From: DATJHM01 sp035493895
Lineage (GTDB): Bacteria > Chloroflexota > Ktedonobacteria > Ktedonobacterales > Ktedonobacteraceae
Length of the DNA: 30,407 nt
Reading direction: 5' to 3'
Assembly: GCA_035493895.1 (NCBI GenBank)
Contig: DATJHM010000060.1
Span: 1 to 30,407 of the forward strand
Part shown: one piece after another, positions 8,989 to 17,299 of the stretch
Position numbering within the stretch: position 1 is the first letter of the stretch
Layout of the letters: every line of letters starts with the position of its first letter
The notes under the pieces: model-generated
Database searches by the model: none
What the model saw: only the letters and a program-made list of their open reading frames with translations
What the model was told of the DNA's origin: nothing
Program-made: the position numbers and the translations under genes

Positions 8989-10373
8989 TCTCGTCCTCTT
9001 TCTGGAAGAAGTGCAGAAAGCGCCTGCTGTCCCTCACGCTGAAGCAAACTCTGTTCGCCGCGCCCGTCCCCAATGGCGATATACTGCATCCCGGCCGCTT
9101 CTATCTGCGTCCGTTGGAGCGCCCGGCGTCCATCCAGCACTGCCTGACTGCGAGGGAAACGACTGAAATCAAGGGAATGATACTCCTGGTGATCCGCCTG
9201 GAGCACAATCGCGCGAATCTCACCTTCTTTATCGGCGGTGAGTGGAGTGTAGCCCAGAGCACGCAGCTCGTCTGCGCTAAAGAGCGGATCGTCGGTATAA
9301 ACCTCTGCGCCATGCGCCTGCAATGCCTGTTGCAGCAGCTTTGCACTGGTAAATGCAACTTCACGCACATTGCCTCGATACGCCACGCCGAGAAGCAACA
9401 CAGGCTGGTGTGCTAAAGGTCCAAGCACGGCCTCAAGGCGTTGCACGGCATAGTCCGCCATGGCATCATTAATGCGACGTGCATAACGCGGCAATGAGAG
9501 CGGTAATGGTTGCGTCTCATCGTGCGGTCCTTCTACGCCTGCCAGCAGGAAATAAGGATAAACAGGGATACAGTGTCCACCCACGCCGACTCCGGGCGTA
9601 TGAATATGCGAATAGGGTTGCGTGTTGGCCGCGGCGATTGCGCCCGTAGCGTTGAGGCCATGTGTATCGGCAAAGCGTGCAAATTCGTTCGCCAGGGCGA
9701 TATTGACATCGCGATAGGTTGTTTCGATGAGTTTGACAAATTCAGCCTCGTCGGTTGAGGCCATCGTGATGATCTCCGCGTCAAGCACCGACTGATAAAA
9801 GTTTCGTCCAGCCTCTGTGCTCTTCTCGTTCACCCCTCCGATCACTTTCGGATAGGTGCGCAGATCGCGGAAAATATGCCCGGACGATACGCGCTCCGGA
9901 CTATAGGCAAGGAAAAATTCCTGTCCAGCTTTCAGGCCCGATCGCCGCTCAAGTTCTCGCGCAAAACGCTGTGCGGTCGTGCCTACCGGCAGCGTAGTCT
10001 CATAGCTCACCAGCGTATTCGGCTGCAAACCTTCGCCAATGGCAGAGGTCGCGGCATCGATCGCGCGGAAATCCACGTCATGCGTTGCATTAACCATGAC
10101 CGGGACAATCACCACCACCGCATTGGCCCGACGTACGGCCTCCGTCGTATTGACCATCGCCGAAAGCAGACCAGCGCGAACCAGTGCTGGCACCGCGTCC
10201 GCGAGCTCTGGCTCCTCATGCACATGCGATTGTCCGGCATTAATTGCCTTGACGACCTCAGGATTGACATCACAGCCAATGACGCTCCATCCATGCTGCG
10301 CATACTGCACCGCCAGCGGGAGTCCAATTTTGCCCAGACCAACGACTGCAACGATACGATCTTGCTGTCCCAT
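8985..10373 (-). CDS. wbpA-like: UDP-N-acetyl-sugar 6-dehydrogenase (WbpA/WecC-type)
   Basis: A 462-residue member of the UDP-glucose/GDP-mannose dehydrogenase family. It oxidises C6 of a UDP-hexosamine to the uronic acid with two NAD+. The NAD-binding glycine motif VVGLGKIGLPLA is at residues 10-21. The mid part has VSYETTLPVGTT and YSPERVSSG, and the catalytic Cys268 lies in GVGVGGHCIPVYPY. The C-terminal UDP-binding domain has LGVAYRGNVREVAFTSAK. GlcNAc- and ManNAc-specific enzymes share these features. The adjacent WbpB-, WbpE- and WbpD-like genes favour UDP-GlcNAc (WbpA type) over UDP-ManNAc (WecC type). Its ATG overlaps the stop of the oxidoreductase gene by one base (TAATG). It is a cytoplasmic enzyme of nucleotide-sugar supply for the neighbouring polysaccharide genes. 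Confidence 0.88.
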   Translation of the reverse strand: MGQQDRIVAVVGLGKIGLPLAVQYAQHGWSVIGCDVNPEVVKAINAGQSHVHEEPELADAVPALVRAGLLSAMVNTTEAVRRANAVVVIVPVMVNATHDVDFRAIDAATSAIGEGLQPNTLVSYETTLPVGTTAQRFARELERRSGLKAGQEFFLAYSPERVSSGHIFRDLRTYPKVIGGVNEKSTEAGRNFYQSVLDAEIITMASTDEAEFVKLIETTYRDVNIALANEFARFADTHGLNATGAIAAANTQPYSHIHTPGVGVGGHCIPVYPYFLLAGVEGPHDETQPLPLSLPRYARRINDAMADYAVQRLEAVLGPLAHQPVLLLGVAYRGNVREVAFTSAKLLQQALQAHGAEVYTDDPLFSADELRALGYTPLTADKEGEIRAIVLQADHQEYHSLDFSRFPRSQAVLDGRRALQRTQIEAAGMQYIAIGDGRGEQSLLQREGQQALSALLPERGRE

Positions 10374-11407
10374 TAGCCCTCTACCTCCACTGATTCACGC
10401 ATCGGCTGCTCCTCTTGCGCATGTTGTTGTGCGACCTCAGCAAGTTGCAGTACAACTTTCAGCACGGCTATACCATCGTCGCCCGTCACCGTTGGCGCGG
10501 TATCATTGCAGATGGCCGCGATAATATCTTCATACTCTAAGCGAAGTGGCTCTACTTTTTGTACCTTGAGCCGCGTCATCGTGCCTTCGCTTACCCCACT
10601 GAGCGAGCGCAAGGCATCCCAGTTCGTTGGCGCATAATCGTTTTCATAGAAAAACACATCCTGCGTCAAATAGTTGACAAGATACATGCCCTTCTCGCCG
10701 GTCACCGTCAGTTCACGCACTTTCGTGGGTGTCAGCCAGTTCACATCCAGCATGCCTATCGCTTCGTTGCTGAAACGCAGAATGCCCAGGACGAGATCTT
10801 CATGGGTGCTGTGAATGTGACGCTGTGTCTCGGCATAGACGTGTTTCACCTCTGCATCCGCCAGATAGCGCATCACGTCGATATCATGCGTGGCAAGATC
10901 GAGCGTGACCCCGACATCGCGGATACGAGGCGGGAATGGCCCTAATCGCCGCGCATGCAGATGAAAAATCTGGCCCAGGTCACCGGCAACCAGACGCCGT
11001 TTTAGCTGTACAATCGCAGGATTAAATCGCTCGATATGTCCAACCGCCAGCTTGACGCTATTCTGCTGAGCGAGATCAACGAGCTGCTGCGCTTCATCAA
11101 TGGTGCTGGTGATCGGCTTTTCTACGAGCACGTTCACGCCCTGATTGAGCAGATAACTTGCCACTTCGAAGTGCATATGGGTAGGAACAACGACCGAAAC
11201 GAGATCGGGCTGCGTCTCTTCCACCATCTGACGATAATCGGTATAGCCAGCCAGATGAAAGCGGCGCACGGCATATTGCAGAGTCGGCTCATGCATCTCG
11301 GCCACACCCACGACACGAATTTGCTCACCCGCAAAATCATTGAGCACGCGCAGATGATTCATCCCCATCGAGCCAGCCCCAATGACTGCAACTTTTAATT
11401 GCCGCAT
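10373..11407 (-). CDS. wbpB-like: Gfo/Idh/MocA oxidoreductase (WbpB/WlbA-like, UDP-GlcNAcA 3-dehydrogenase)
   Basis: A 344-residue NAD-dependent sugar oxidoreductase. The N-terminal Rossmann fold starts VAVIGAGSMGMNHLR (6-20), with EKP at 96-98 as in the Gfo/Idh/MocA family. GHIERFNP (123-130) and DVGVTLDLATHDID (164-177) are strongly like WlbA/WbpB, which oxidise C3 of UDP-N-acetylglucosaminuronic acid to give the 3-keto sugar used by the next aminotransferase. Gene order supports this: the aminotransferase is directly upstream (13-base overlap) and the 6-dehydrogenase directly downstream (1-base overlap). It is expected in the cytoplasm. An inositol or other sugar dehydrogenase is possible from the family alone, but the two motifs and neighbours make the WbpB role the best reading. 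Confidence 0.85.
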   Translation of the reverse strand: MRQLKVAVIGAGSMGMNHLRVLNDFAGEQIRVVGVAEMHEPTLQYAVRRFHLAGYTDYRQMVEETQPDLVSVVVPTHMHFEVASYLLNQGVNVLVEKPITSTIDEAQQLVDLAQQNSVKLAVGHIERFNPAIVQLKRRLVAGDLGQIFHLHARRLGPFPPRIRDVGVTLDLATHDIDVMRYLADAEVKHVYAETQRHIHSTHEDLVLGILRFSNEAIGMLDVNWLTPTKVRELTVTGEKGMYLVNYLTQDVFFYENDYAPTNWDALRSLSGVSEGTMTRLKVQKVEPLRLEYEDIIAAICNDTAPTVTGDDGIAVLKVVLQLAEVAQQHAQEEQPMRESVEVEG

Positions 11408-12519
11408 AGTGTAAGTACCTCCCTGACAATGGTTGAGAGATCATCCTTGCTCAAAGCAGGGTGGACCGGCAAGGACAAGACCTGCTTTGCGGCCAGCTCT
11501 GTCTCAGGCAGACAAGGCGCATCCGCTCCCGTCTCTGCTTTCCCCTCGGGAGACGAGACACGAAATTGAGCGCGAATCTCTTGATAGTAGGGCTGCTGAT
11601 AAATAGGGATGGGGTAATGCACGCCTGTGCCCACGCCCCGCTCGTGCAACCGTGCCGCCCACTGATCACGATGCTCTAAAACGCGAATAGTGTATTGATG
11701 GTACACGTGTCGATACCCTGGATGCGATACAGGCGTCTGGAGCACTTCTTTGAGATGCTTCGTCAAGAACTGCGCGTTCTCGATCCGCTGTTCGTTGAAG
11801 CGCGCCAGCTTCTCCAGCTGCACCAGACCGATTGCCGCCTGCAAATTCGTCATGCGCATGTTGTAACCTGACGACGTATGGACGTAACGCACCTTTTGCC
11901 CATGGTTGCGCAAAAGCCGTATGCGCTCAGCGATGGCGGGTTGATTTGTGGTAACGATACCGCCCTCGCCAGTGGTCATGTTTTTCGTCGGATAGAATGA
12001 GAAACAGCCAGTGCCAAAGCTACCCACAACCTGCTCGTCTATCTGCGCCGCATGAGCCTGGCACGCATCTTCAAGCAGAACCAGGTTATGGATGCGCGCA
12101 ATCTCCGCCAATTGCTTCATGTCACAGGGGTTGCCATACAGATGCACAGGCATGATCGCCCTGGTGCGCGGCGTGATCGCAGCCTCTACCAGCACAGGAT
12201 CAATGTTGTAGGTCTCGGGGTCAATATCGACAAAAACGGGAGTAGCTCCAACCTGGAGAATCACGTTTGCGGTGGCGACAAAACTAAAAGCAGTCGTGAT
12301 TACCTCATCACCCGGCCCAATAGTATGAGCTAATAAGGCGAGATAGAGCGCCGCAGTTCCAGATGAGACCGCTACCGCCTCACTTACTCCACACATCTCT
12401 GCGAAACGCCGCTCAAATTCTGCAACCTGTTCGCCCTGAGCCAGCTGACCGGAAGCAAGGACGCCCATAACAGCCGTGGCTTCTTCACTTCCTAATAAAG
12501 GGTGCGCAATAGAAATCAT
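11395..12519 (-). CDS. wbpE-like: DegT/DnrJ/EryC1 PLP aminotransferase (WbpE/WlbC-like)
   Basis: A 374-residue sugar aminotransferase of the DegT/DnrJ/EryC1 family. It starts MISIAHPLLGSEE, the usual family N-terminus, with a GGAG site 6 bases ahead of this ATG. An upstream in-frame ATG at 12609 would add 30 hydrophobic, non-conserved residues and is less likely. The motifs seen are SGTAALYLAL (53-62), FVATANVI, VHLYGNPCDM, LLEDACQAHAA, and the PLP-binding Lys179 in FSFYPTKNMTTGEGG. It would add an amino group to the 3-keto group of UDP-3-keto-GlcNAcA, using glutamate. The stop overlaps the start of the oxidoreductase gene by 13 bases. It is the first gene of the compact operon, preceded by 875 gene-free bases that probably hold its promoter. 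Confidence 0.9.
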   Translation of the reverse strand: MISIAHPLLGSEEATAVMGVLASGQLAQGEQVAEFERRFAEMCGVSEAVAVSSGTAALYLALLAHTIGPGDEVITTAFSFVATANVILQVGATPVFVDIDPETYNIDPVLVEAAITPRTRAIMPVHLYGNPCDMKQLAEIARIHNLVLLEDACQAHAAQIDEQVVGSFGTGCFSFYPTKNMTTGEGGIVTTNQPAIAERIRLLRNHGQKVRYVHTSSGYNMRMTNLQAAIGLVQLEKLARFNEQRIENAQFLTKHLKEVLQTPVSHPGYRHVYHQYTIRVLEHRDQWAARLHERGVGTGVHYPIPIYQQPYYQEIRAQFRVSSPEGKAETGADAPCLPETELAAKQVLSLPVHPALSKDDLSTIVREVLTLCGN

Positions 12520-12603
12520 CAATGACTCCACAATCATTTTTACATTATTTATATAAAACGCGAATACTTTTATAAAGATGACACAAAAAGGCCCGCTGAT
12601 AGA

Positions 12604-12620
12604 AGGCAAAACGTTTGCCT
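12604..12620. promoter_or_regulatory. Inverted repeat 85 bases ahead of the operon start
   Basis: AGGCAAA and TTTGCCT flank ACG, a perfect 7-base inverted repeat with an odd centre. The CAAAACGTTTG core looks like a LacI-family operator. On the minus-strand transcript it could also be a hairpin, followed about 13 bases later by a run of five U. Operator or leader hairpin cannot be separated by eye. Confidence 0.35.
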
Positions 12621-13160
12621 ATCTCAATTTCTGGGAAAAACACCTCAAGGCCCAATCATATATGTCACAGAAGCAAACACTCGTTGCGCGTATATGCCTC
12701 GCGAAATGTTCATACTGACGACACAAGAATCTGGCATGTATATACTACACATATATATATACGCATAGCAGTTACAACCGCAAGATAAAGAGTACTTTAG
12801 GGGGAGGCCAGTGAAAAGGCTTTCTTCTCATCGCTGGATACTACTGACCCACGGTCTATCACGGCAAACATCGAATATTACTCCTCTTCATCATTGTAGA
12901 CGAATGTTATAGCTCAATCCTACTCTGGCTTCGCCTTCATTGCTCCAGGAAATGAACCTATTAACCGCGATTTCTTGTCTGGTAGTTAATAGTATACGTT
13001 AAGCATCTTATGCATCGAACCTACAACGAAATCACTTCTTCAGCTAAGCTAAGCTAACCTGCTTTTCTAACGACTTCGACGGATTCAGCATACATAACAT
13101 CTTTCGTGATGTCAAGCTGATATATTTAGACCTCACGCATGAGATTTTCTTTCATCTCAA

Positions 13161-13186
13161 TTTAATGTAACCACGGTTACATTAAA
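13161..13186. promoter_or_regulatory. Perfect 12-base inverted repeat (operator-like)
   Basis: Arms TTTAATGTAACC (13161-13172) and GGTTACATTAAA (13175-13186) are exact reverse complements around a 2-base centre. A perfect 26-base palindrome with almost no loop is typical of a site for a dimeric DNA-binding protein rather than an RNA hairpin. The nearest genes are the acetyltransferase (3' end at 13395) and the polysaccharide operon start at 12519. Which promoter it serves is unknown. Confidence 0.5.
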
Positions 13187-13203
13187 TATTGCTATACAGT
13201 TAT

Positions 13204-13249
13204 ATTGAGCTCAAAAAGAGCTGGCGTGCCAGGCAAATTTGAGCTCAAT
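13204..13249. repeat. Paired TTGAGCTCAA palindromes forming a larger inverted repeat
   Basis: ATTGAGCTCAAA (13204-13215) and TTTGAGCTCAAT (13238-13249) are perfect 12-base inverted copies, and each contains the 10-base palindrome TTGAGCTCAA. Exactly midway lies a third small palindrome, CTGGC-GT-GCCAG (13221-13232). The centres of the three large palindromes in this region (13173.5, 13209.5, 13243.5) are 36 and 34 bases apart, so they face about the same side of the helix. Confidence 0.5.
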
Positions 13250-13394
13250 TTCCCCTCTCAAAAAAAAGCGCGTATCATATCCTTGATACTTTCGTATCTT
13301 CCATCCTTCAAACAGGACTTCACGCCATTTTCTTCTTCCACCACGACGTCTATCCTCATAGTACCATGATCGTCGCCTCATAGGGCGTCAGATC

Positions 13395-13994
13395 CTAGAC
13401 AATAGGACCAATCGAGCAGATTTTATTGCAGGCGCTACACCATCCGACAAGCACTCCCTCTTGCGGGTGTACCTCCGTCAGACGGCGAGCACACGAGCAC
13501 ACATAGCCTTGCAAACGTGCTGGATTGCCAAAAACGAGCCCATGGGGGACCACATCTTTTGTTACCACTGAGCCAGAACCCACCAGAGCGAATTCTCCAA
13601 TAGTACTGCCGCATACAATGACAGAGCTGGCTCCAATTGAGGCTCCATACTTGATCAAGGTAGGGGTGACCACCCAGTCGTCGCCGCTTTTTAGCTGGCC
13701 GTCAGGAGTAATTGCGCGGGGATACATATCATTGGTAAAACAGACATGGGGACCGATAAAGACGCCATCCTCTACAGTGACGCCCTCAAATAGTGAGACA
13801 TGGTTCTGGATTTTTACTCTGGAGCCAATATGGACGTGAGAATCAATAAACACCCCTTTGCCTATATTGCACTGCTCGCCAATCGAGGCCTCTGTACGAA
13901 TATGGGCATATCGCCAGATACGTGTGCCATTGCCAACCTGAGCGCCGCTTTCCACTTCTGCCAGGGGATGCACAAAAAAAGAACTCTCAGACAT
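13395..13994 (-). CDS. wbpD-like: Left-handed beta-helix N-acetyltransferase (WbpD/WlbB-like)
   Basis: A 199-residue hexapeptide-repeat acyltransferase with many isoleucine-rich turns (GNGTRIWRYAHIRTEASIG, IGKGVFIDSHVHIGSRVKI, TIGEFALVGSGSVVTKDV). The motif FTNDMYPRA (87-95) and the end FGNPARLQGYVCSC are typical of WbpD/WlbB enzymes. These acetylate the 3-amino group of UDP-GlcNAc(3NH2)A with acetyl-CoA. The C-terminus has a CSC...CSAC arrangement that may form a small zinc ribbon, as seen in some relatives. Enzymes of this type act as cytoplasmic trimers. It is on the same strand as the operon but 875 bases upstream of the aminotransferase, and it probably completes the WbpA-B-E-D pathway. 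ATG at 13994, with AGGTGAAAG just upstream. Confidence 0.87.
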   Translation of the reverse strand: MSESSFFVHPLAEVESGAQVGNGTRIWRYAHIRTEASIGEQCNIGKGVFIDSHVHIGSRVKIQNHVSLFEGVTVEDGVFIGPHVCFTNDMYPRAITPDGQLKSGDDWVVTPTLIKYGASIGASSVIVCGSTIGEFALVGSGSVVTKDVVPHGLVFGNPARLQGYVCSCARRLTEVHPQEGVLVGWCSACNKICSIGPIV

Positions 13995-14402
13995 CTTTCA
14001 CCTGTTTCGTTTCTACAAGGAACTAGTTACTGTTTCAACCCGTGAGAACCAGGAGCCTGCCAATCATGCCAGAAGTCGCATCATACCACAAGCCTGAATC
14101 GCCAGCATGTGAATCACTTCTCAAAAATGTACTGTAACACATTCTGGCAAGTTCTTCACGGTTGCACATGCTATATTTTTCTCACGATAACTAAACCAGC
14201 TTCGTTCGTAGACCCCCTACCATTTCTGTTCTTCATACGAAACTTTTTTGTAAAAGAGTCTCATATTTTCCCTAAAGAAGTTGTATAGATTGTCTACGAA
14301 AGGAAGCAAGCTCATAACCTGCAATTTATACTATAGAAGAAAATGTTTCTGCTTTCATCGAAATTGCTTGCCAGGGTAGGCAGGTAGAAAAAGGAATCGA
14401 AC
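13995..14402. other. Divergent intergenic region, acetyltransferase / GH172
   Basis: These 408 bases separate the divergent starts at 13994 (minus) and 14403 (plus), so they should hold two promoters. A weak plus-strand candidate is TTGTCT (14290-14295), 17 bases, CATAAC (14313-14318). A TATACT at 14327-14332 has no good -35. I saw no gene, RNA or strong repeat. Confidence 0.4.
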
Positions 14403-15497
14403 GTGAGTAACAATTATCCATTCAATGGCCTCGGTATGAGTCTGGGCAATTTGTCGCGCCTCTCCAATGCACAAACCCGCTCCATCAGCGCTGAAAATTT
14501 TACAGGAGAGAAAGGGCGCGGAGGCATGGCTACTGAGGGCACAAACGCGAGTTATGCCTGTGATCTGGGACAGGGCTGGAAGGTATCACCGTCCATCAAT
14601 ATTGCACCCCATAGTACCGTGACGCTGGCAGCCATCCAGGGGCCCGGCGCGATCCAGCACGTGTGGATGACCACCTTCCCATCGCATTGGCGCAGCCTGG
14701 TCTTACGCGCCTATTGGGACAGGGAAGCACAGCCCTCCATTGAGTGCCCATACGGCGATTTCTTCGCACAGGGATGGTGCGAGCGCAGCAATATTAGCTC
14801 ACTTCCTGTAGCGGTCAATCCAGCTGGCGGCATGAATACGTACTGGGAAATGCCGTTCCGCCAGCATGCACGTTTCACCCTGGAAAATATCAGCGATCGG
14901 GAAATCGTCCTCTACTATCAGATCGACTATACGTTAACGACGGTCCCCGAAGACGCTGCATATTTCCATGCACAATGGCGGCGCAGTAATCCTCTGCCCT
15001 ACAAAGAGGTGCATACGCTTGTAGATGGTATTCAAGGGAAGGGACACTATGTGGGAACCTATCTCGCCTGGCAAAGCAATAGCGCTGGCTGGTGGGGTGA
15101 AGGCGAAATGAAATTTTATATGGATGGCGACGGCGATTTCCCGACTATTTGTGGCACTGGCACCGAAGATTATTTTGGTGGAGCCTGGGATTTCGAGCAA
15201 CCAAAAGGACAGTATTGCGCTTTTTCAACCGCCTTTCTTGGTCTTCCACAGGTTATCACACCAGATGGCCTCTATCATAGCCAGCAACGCTTCGGGATGT
15301 ATCGCTGGCACATTATGGATCCTATTCGCTTTGAGGAAAACCTGCGCGTGACCATCCAGGCTCTAGGCTGGCGAAGCGGACGACGTTATCTTCCTCTGCA
15401 AGATGACATCGCCTCCGTCGCCTTCTGGTACCAGGCTGAGCCACACGCCCCCTATCCTACATTCCCCGACGCCGACACCTTAGAGGTCATCGAATAG
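14403..15497 (+). CDS. DUF2961 / glycoside hydrolase family 172 protein
   Basis: A 364-residue protein of the DUF2961 family, now classed as GH172, whose characterised members act on fructofuranose or arabinofuranose linkages. It begins GTG, with AAGGAA 7 bases upstream. The early motif SAENFTGEKGRGG (29-41) and later GPGAIQHVWMTT, ILRxYWD-type (VLRAYWDREAQPSIECPYGDFF, in two parts) and GTGTEDYFGGAWDF are diagnostic; the Glu in GTEDYF lies in the active-site region. The segment with EGEMKFYMDGDGDFPTICGT fits the second jelly-roll. There is no signal peptide, so it should be cytoplasmic unless exported another way. It is a single-domain, full-length version. Position beside the polysaccharide genes suggests glycan turnover, but it has its own promoter region and converges on a permease. 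Substrate unknown. Confidence 0.85.
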   Translation: MSNNYPFNGLGMSLGNLSRLSNAQTRSISAENFTGEKGRGGMATEGTNASYACDLGQGWKVSPSINIAPHSTVTLAAIQGPGAIQHVWMTTFPSHWRSLVLRAYWDREAQPSIECPYGDFFAQGWCERSNISSLPVAVNPAGGMNTYWEMPFRQHARFTLENISDREIVLYYQIDYTLTTVPEDAAYFHAQWRRSNPLPYKEVHTLVDGIQGKGHYVGTYLAWQSNSAGWWGEGEMKFYMDGDGDFPTICGTGTEDYFGGAWDFEQPKGQYCAFSTAFLGLPQVITPDGLYHSQQRFGMYRWHIMDPIRFEENLRVTIQALGWRSGRRYLPLQDDIASVAFWYQAEPHAPYPTFPDADTLEVIE

Positions 15498-15557
15498 CGC
15501 AAGAAGCTCCTCTAAGCAATCTAGAACGCCTTCTCTCCATACAAGCATTGCCAGAAA

Positions 15558-15605
15558 AACTGCTAGCGCTCGTATCAATAAAGGCCAATACGGGCGCTAG
15601 CAGTT
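15558..15605. terminator. Strong hairpin terminator between convergent genes
   Basis: Arms at 15558-15575 and 15588-15605 pair over 18 bases, with a single G-U pair and a 12-base loop. On the minus strand the stem runs straight into a run of T (GTTTTTC), which fits a Rho-independent terminator for the permease gene ending at 15647. It may also slow plus-strand transcripts from the GH172 gene, though no U-run follows on that side. Confidence 0.75.
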
Positions 15606-15646
15606 ACATGTATACTCGATCAGAATCATTTTTATCTGCGCAAGAG

Positions 15647-17149
15647 TCACTCAGCTTCATTCATTTGTTCAAACAGAGATTCGCTGGTAGAGACCATACT
15701 GGCCACACACGCAAGAATTAAAAAGGTAAGCACAACACCTATGAGAATTAAAAACCAGGAAGAATCGCTGATGAGCGAAGTCCATGAATTCATCATGGTA
15801 TCGATGATAGCAACAATGCCCGCTACTATGCCAATCAGGCTCACAAAGACTAAAACAGGAAGAGAAAAGAGTTTTGCTCGATTGATGAGATCACGATGGG
15901 TTTGAATAAAACGCATAAGATTACAAAAAATGAAGAGAGAGGAAAAGGCCCAGATCACAGTAGCAGAGGCGACCACGGTAAAATAGGCCTGGCTCACCAG
16001 CGTAGTGACACTGGGATCTAAGAACAGAGGCACGATCAGAAAAATCGCTACGGCCAGGACAACAGCAACCCCGGTTTGAAACCAGAGCGCACGCGAAGGA
16101 ACGCGGTTCCGATTGAGCTTCCCTGCTGCTACGGGAAGGCGCTGATCGATGGAGGCGACCATCAATATGCGGGCATAAGAGCAGTTGTAGACAACGACAG
16201 CCACAAAGATGGTAGCCATAATACAGATCGCAGTGATACTGCCAAAGATCGTGCCCAGGCTCTGGTTGACAGCGGTAACCAGCACAAAGAGATTGTTCGC
16301 CCCATGCGGCCCAACGATCACCAGCACGCCCCACGTTGCCAGAAGATAGCCCACAACCACAATGGCTGCTCCCACGAGCAAATGCTGTGTAATCACCTTG
16401 CGCTCCGGAGACATCTCACCTGCCATATTCAAAGGAAGGTTCACGCCCAGATAACCCAGCGTGATCAGGCCAAATAAGCCAAAATTCCCGCTCGTCGAAA
16501 AAGGATTGTACCAGGGACTCCAACTAATGGCCCAGTCAGACATATGCTGAAAACTCGTGGCGGATTGATGCCCTTTGAGCAACCAGACAATGCCAGCAAC
16601 AAAGAGCAGGAACACAGCCAGCAAGCAGACCCAGACTGTCGCATTAATAATACCCTGGACGGTACGAGATCGTTGGCTGCCCACCAGCGCAGAGCCAAGC
16701 AGGATGAGGATCAACACCAGCCCCTGCTGCCAGGATGCAAGCAGCCAGTGCGCATTGAGCCCCTGGATATAACTGACGATCAGATCGGCAGACGCCAGCA
16801 TGAGGAGGGGGCCCGGAATCCAGAAAAGCACAGAAGTAAAGAAGCCAAGAAAAGGCCCGAAGGCTTTATAGGTCCAATTATAGATAGAGCCTTCATAGGG
16901 AAAAAGCACACCAAGCTGAGCAGTAACAATCACCATGGGCACAAAAAATAAGAGCGCTCCCACAAGCCAGAACGTCAGACCGGCGGCGCCTCCGGCAAGC
17001 GCGTTTGGCACATTGGTCAAGAAGAGAAGAATGATCACAAAGGTTGAAAGCATATCTCGCATTTTTAAAACGCGAGGCATCGTTAGAGAGACATATTTTT
17101 CTGAGTGGAGCTGGATGAGTTGTTTTTGCTCTAAAGGTGAACCACGCAT
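15647..17149 (-). CDS. APC-family amino acid permease
   Basis: A 500-residue membrane transporter of the amino acid-polyamine-organocation superfamily, with about 12 hydrophobic helices starting near residue 32. The first helix carries a broken-helix glycine motif (NALAGGAAG), and the next segment has FPYEGSIYNWTYKAFGPFLGFF, a typical APC signature with the G-S-x-Y-x-W core (quoted over residues about 83-104). NLPLNMAGEMSPERK near residue 240 is the conserved inter-helix loop of amino acid/glutamate:GABA-type permeases. It should import amino acids or amines by cation symport or exchange; the substrate is not readable. The last 25 residues are cytoplasmic and charged. It is a single-gene unit with its own terminator (15558-15605) and a perfect -10 (17253-17258). 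An ATG at residue 24 (MPRVLK) is a possible alternative start. Confidence 0.88.
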   Translation of the reverse strand: MRGSPLEQKQLIQLHSEKYVSLTMPRVLKMRDMLSTFVIILLFLTNVPNALAGGAAGLTFWLVGALLFFVPMVIVTAQLGVLFPYEGSIYNWTYKAFGPFLGFFTSVLFWIPGPLLMLASADLIVSYIQGLNAHWLLASWQQGLVLILILLGSALVGSQRSRTVQGIINATVWVCLLAVFLLFVAGIVWLLKGHQSATSFQHMSDWAISWSPWYNPFSTSGNFGLFGLITLGYLGVNLPLNMAGEMSPERKVITQHLLVGAAIVVVGYLLATWGVLVIVGPHGANNLFVLVTAVNQSLGTIFGSITAICIMATIFVAVVVYNCSYARILMVASIDQRLPVAAGKLNRNRVPSRALWFQTGVAVVLAVAIFLIVPLFLDPSVTTLVSQAYFTVVASATVIWAFSSLFIFCNLMRFIQTHRDLINRAKLFSLPVLVFVSLIGIVAGIVAIIDTMMNSWTSLISDSSWFLILIGVVLTFLILACVASMVSTSESLFEQMNEAE

Positions 17150-17219
17150 GTGGATTCCTTTCTCTCTGCGTGAATGGTAGCATCTCCTGATCCCTGTCTT
17201 TTATACTTACAAAGCAAGA

Positions 17220-17299
17220 AAGATGTTCCCAATATACTAAAATTGCTTCTGTATTATAAAGCGGTTTTCTCATTATGTATATCTCTAGGAACATCTTGC
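17220..17299. promoter_or_regulatory. Inverted repeat flanking the permease promoter
   Basis: AAGATGTTCC (17220-17229) and its exact reverse complement GGAACATCTT (17288-17297) lie 58 bases apart. Between them, on the minus strand, is a perfect -10 TATAAT (17253-17258), without a recognisable -35. The arms would sit roughly 25 bases after and 40 bases before the transcription start, which would suit a looping or activating regulator of the permease gene. Confidence 0.4.

Larger units (their letters stand above)
12520..13394. other. Gene-free stretch upstream of the polysaccharide operon
   Basis: These 875 bases lie between the 3' end of the acetyltransferase gene and the start of the aminotransferase gene, both on the minus strand. 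I see no reading frame longer than about 60 codons with coding character. The stretch is AT-rich with several inverted repeats (listed separately): a 17-base one at 12604-12620 and a group at 13161-13249. It also has an alternating TA tract near 12750-12762 and a small GCTAA triplet repeat at 13043-13057. The operon promoter and any long leader RNA should lie here. I could not place a convincing -35/-10 pair by eye. Confidence 0.6.

Noticed and set aside
12520..12609. A 30-residue N-terminal extension of the aminotransferase
   Set aside because: The family starts at MISIAHPLLG, a ribosome site precedes that ATG, and the extension is hydrophobic and unlike the family.
13043..13057. GCTAA repeated three times
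   Set aside because: Too short to be meaningful in an AT-rich spacer.
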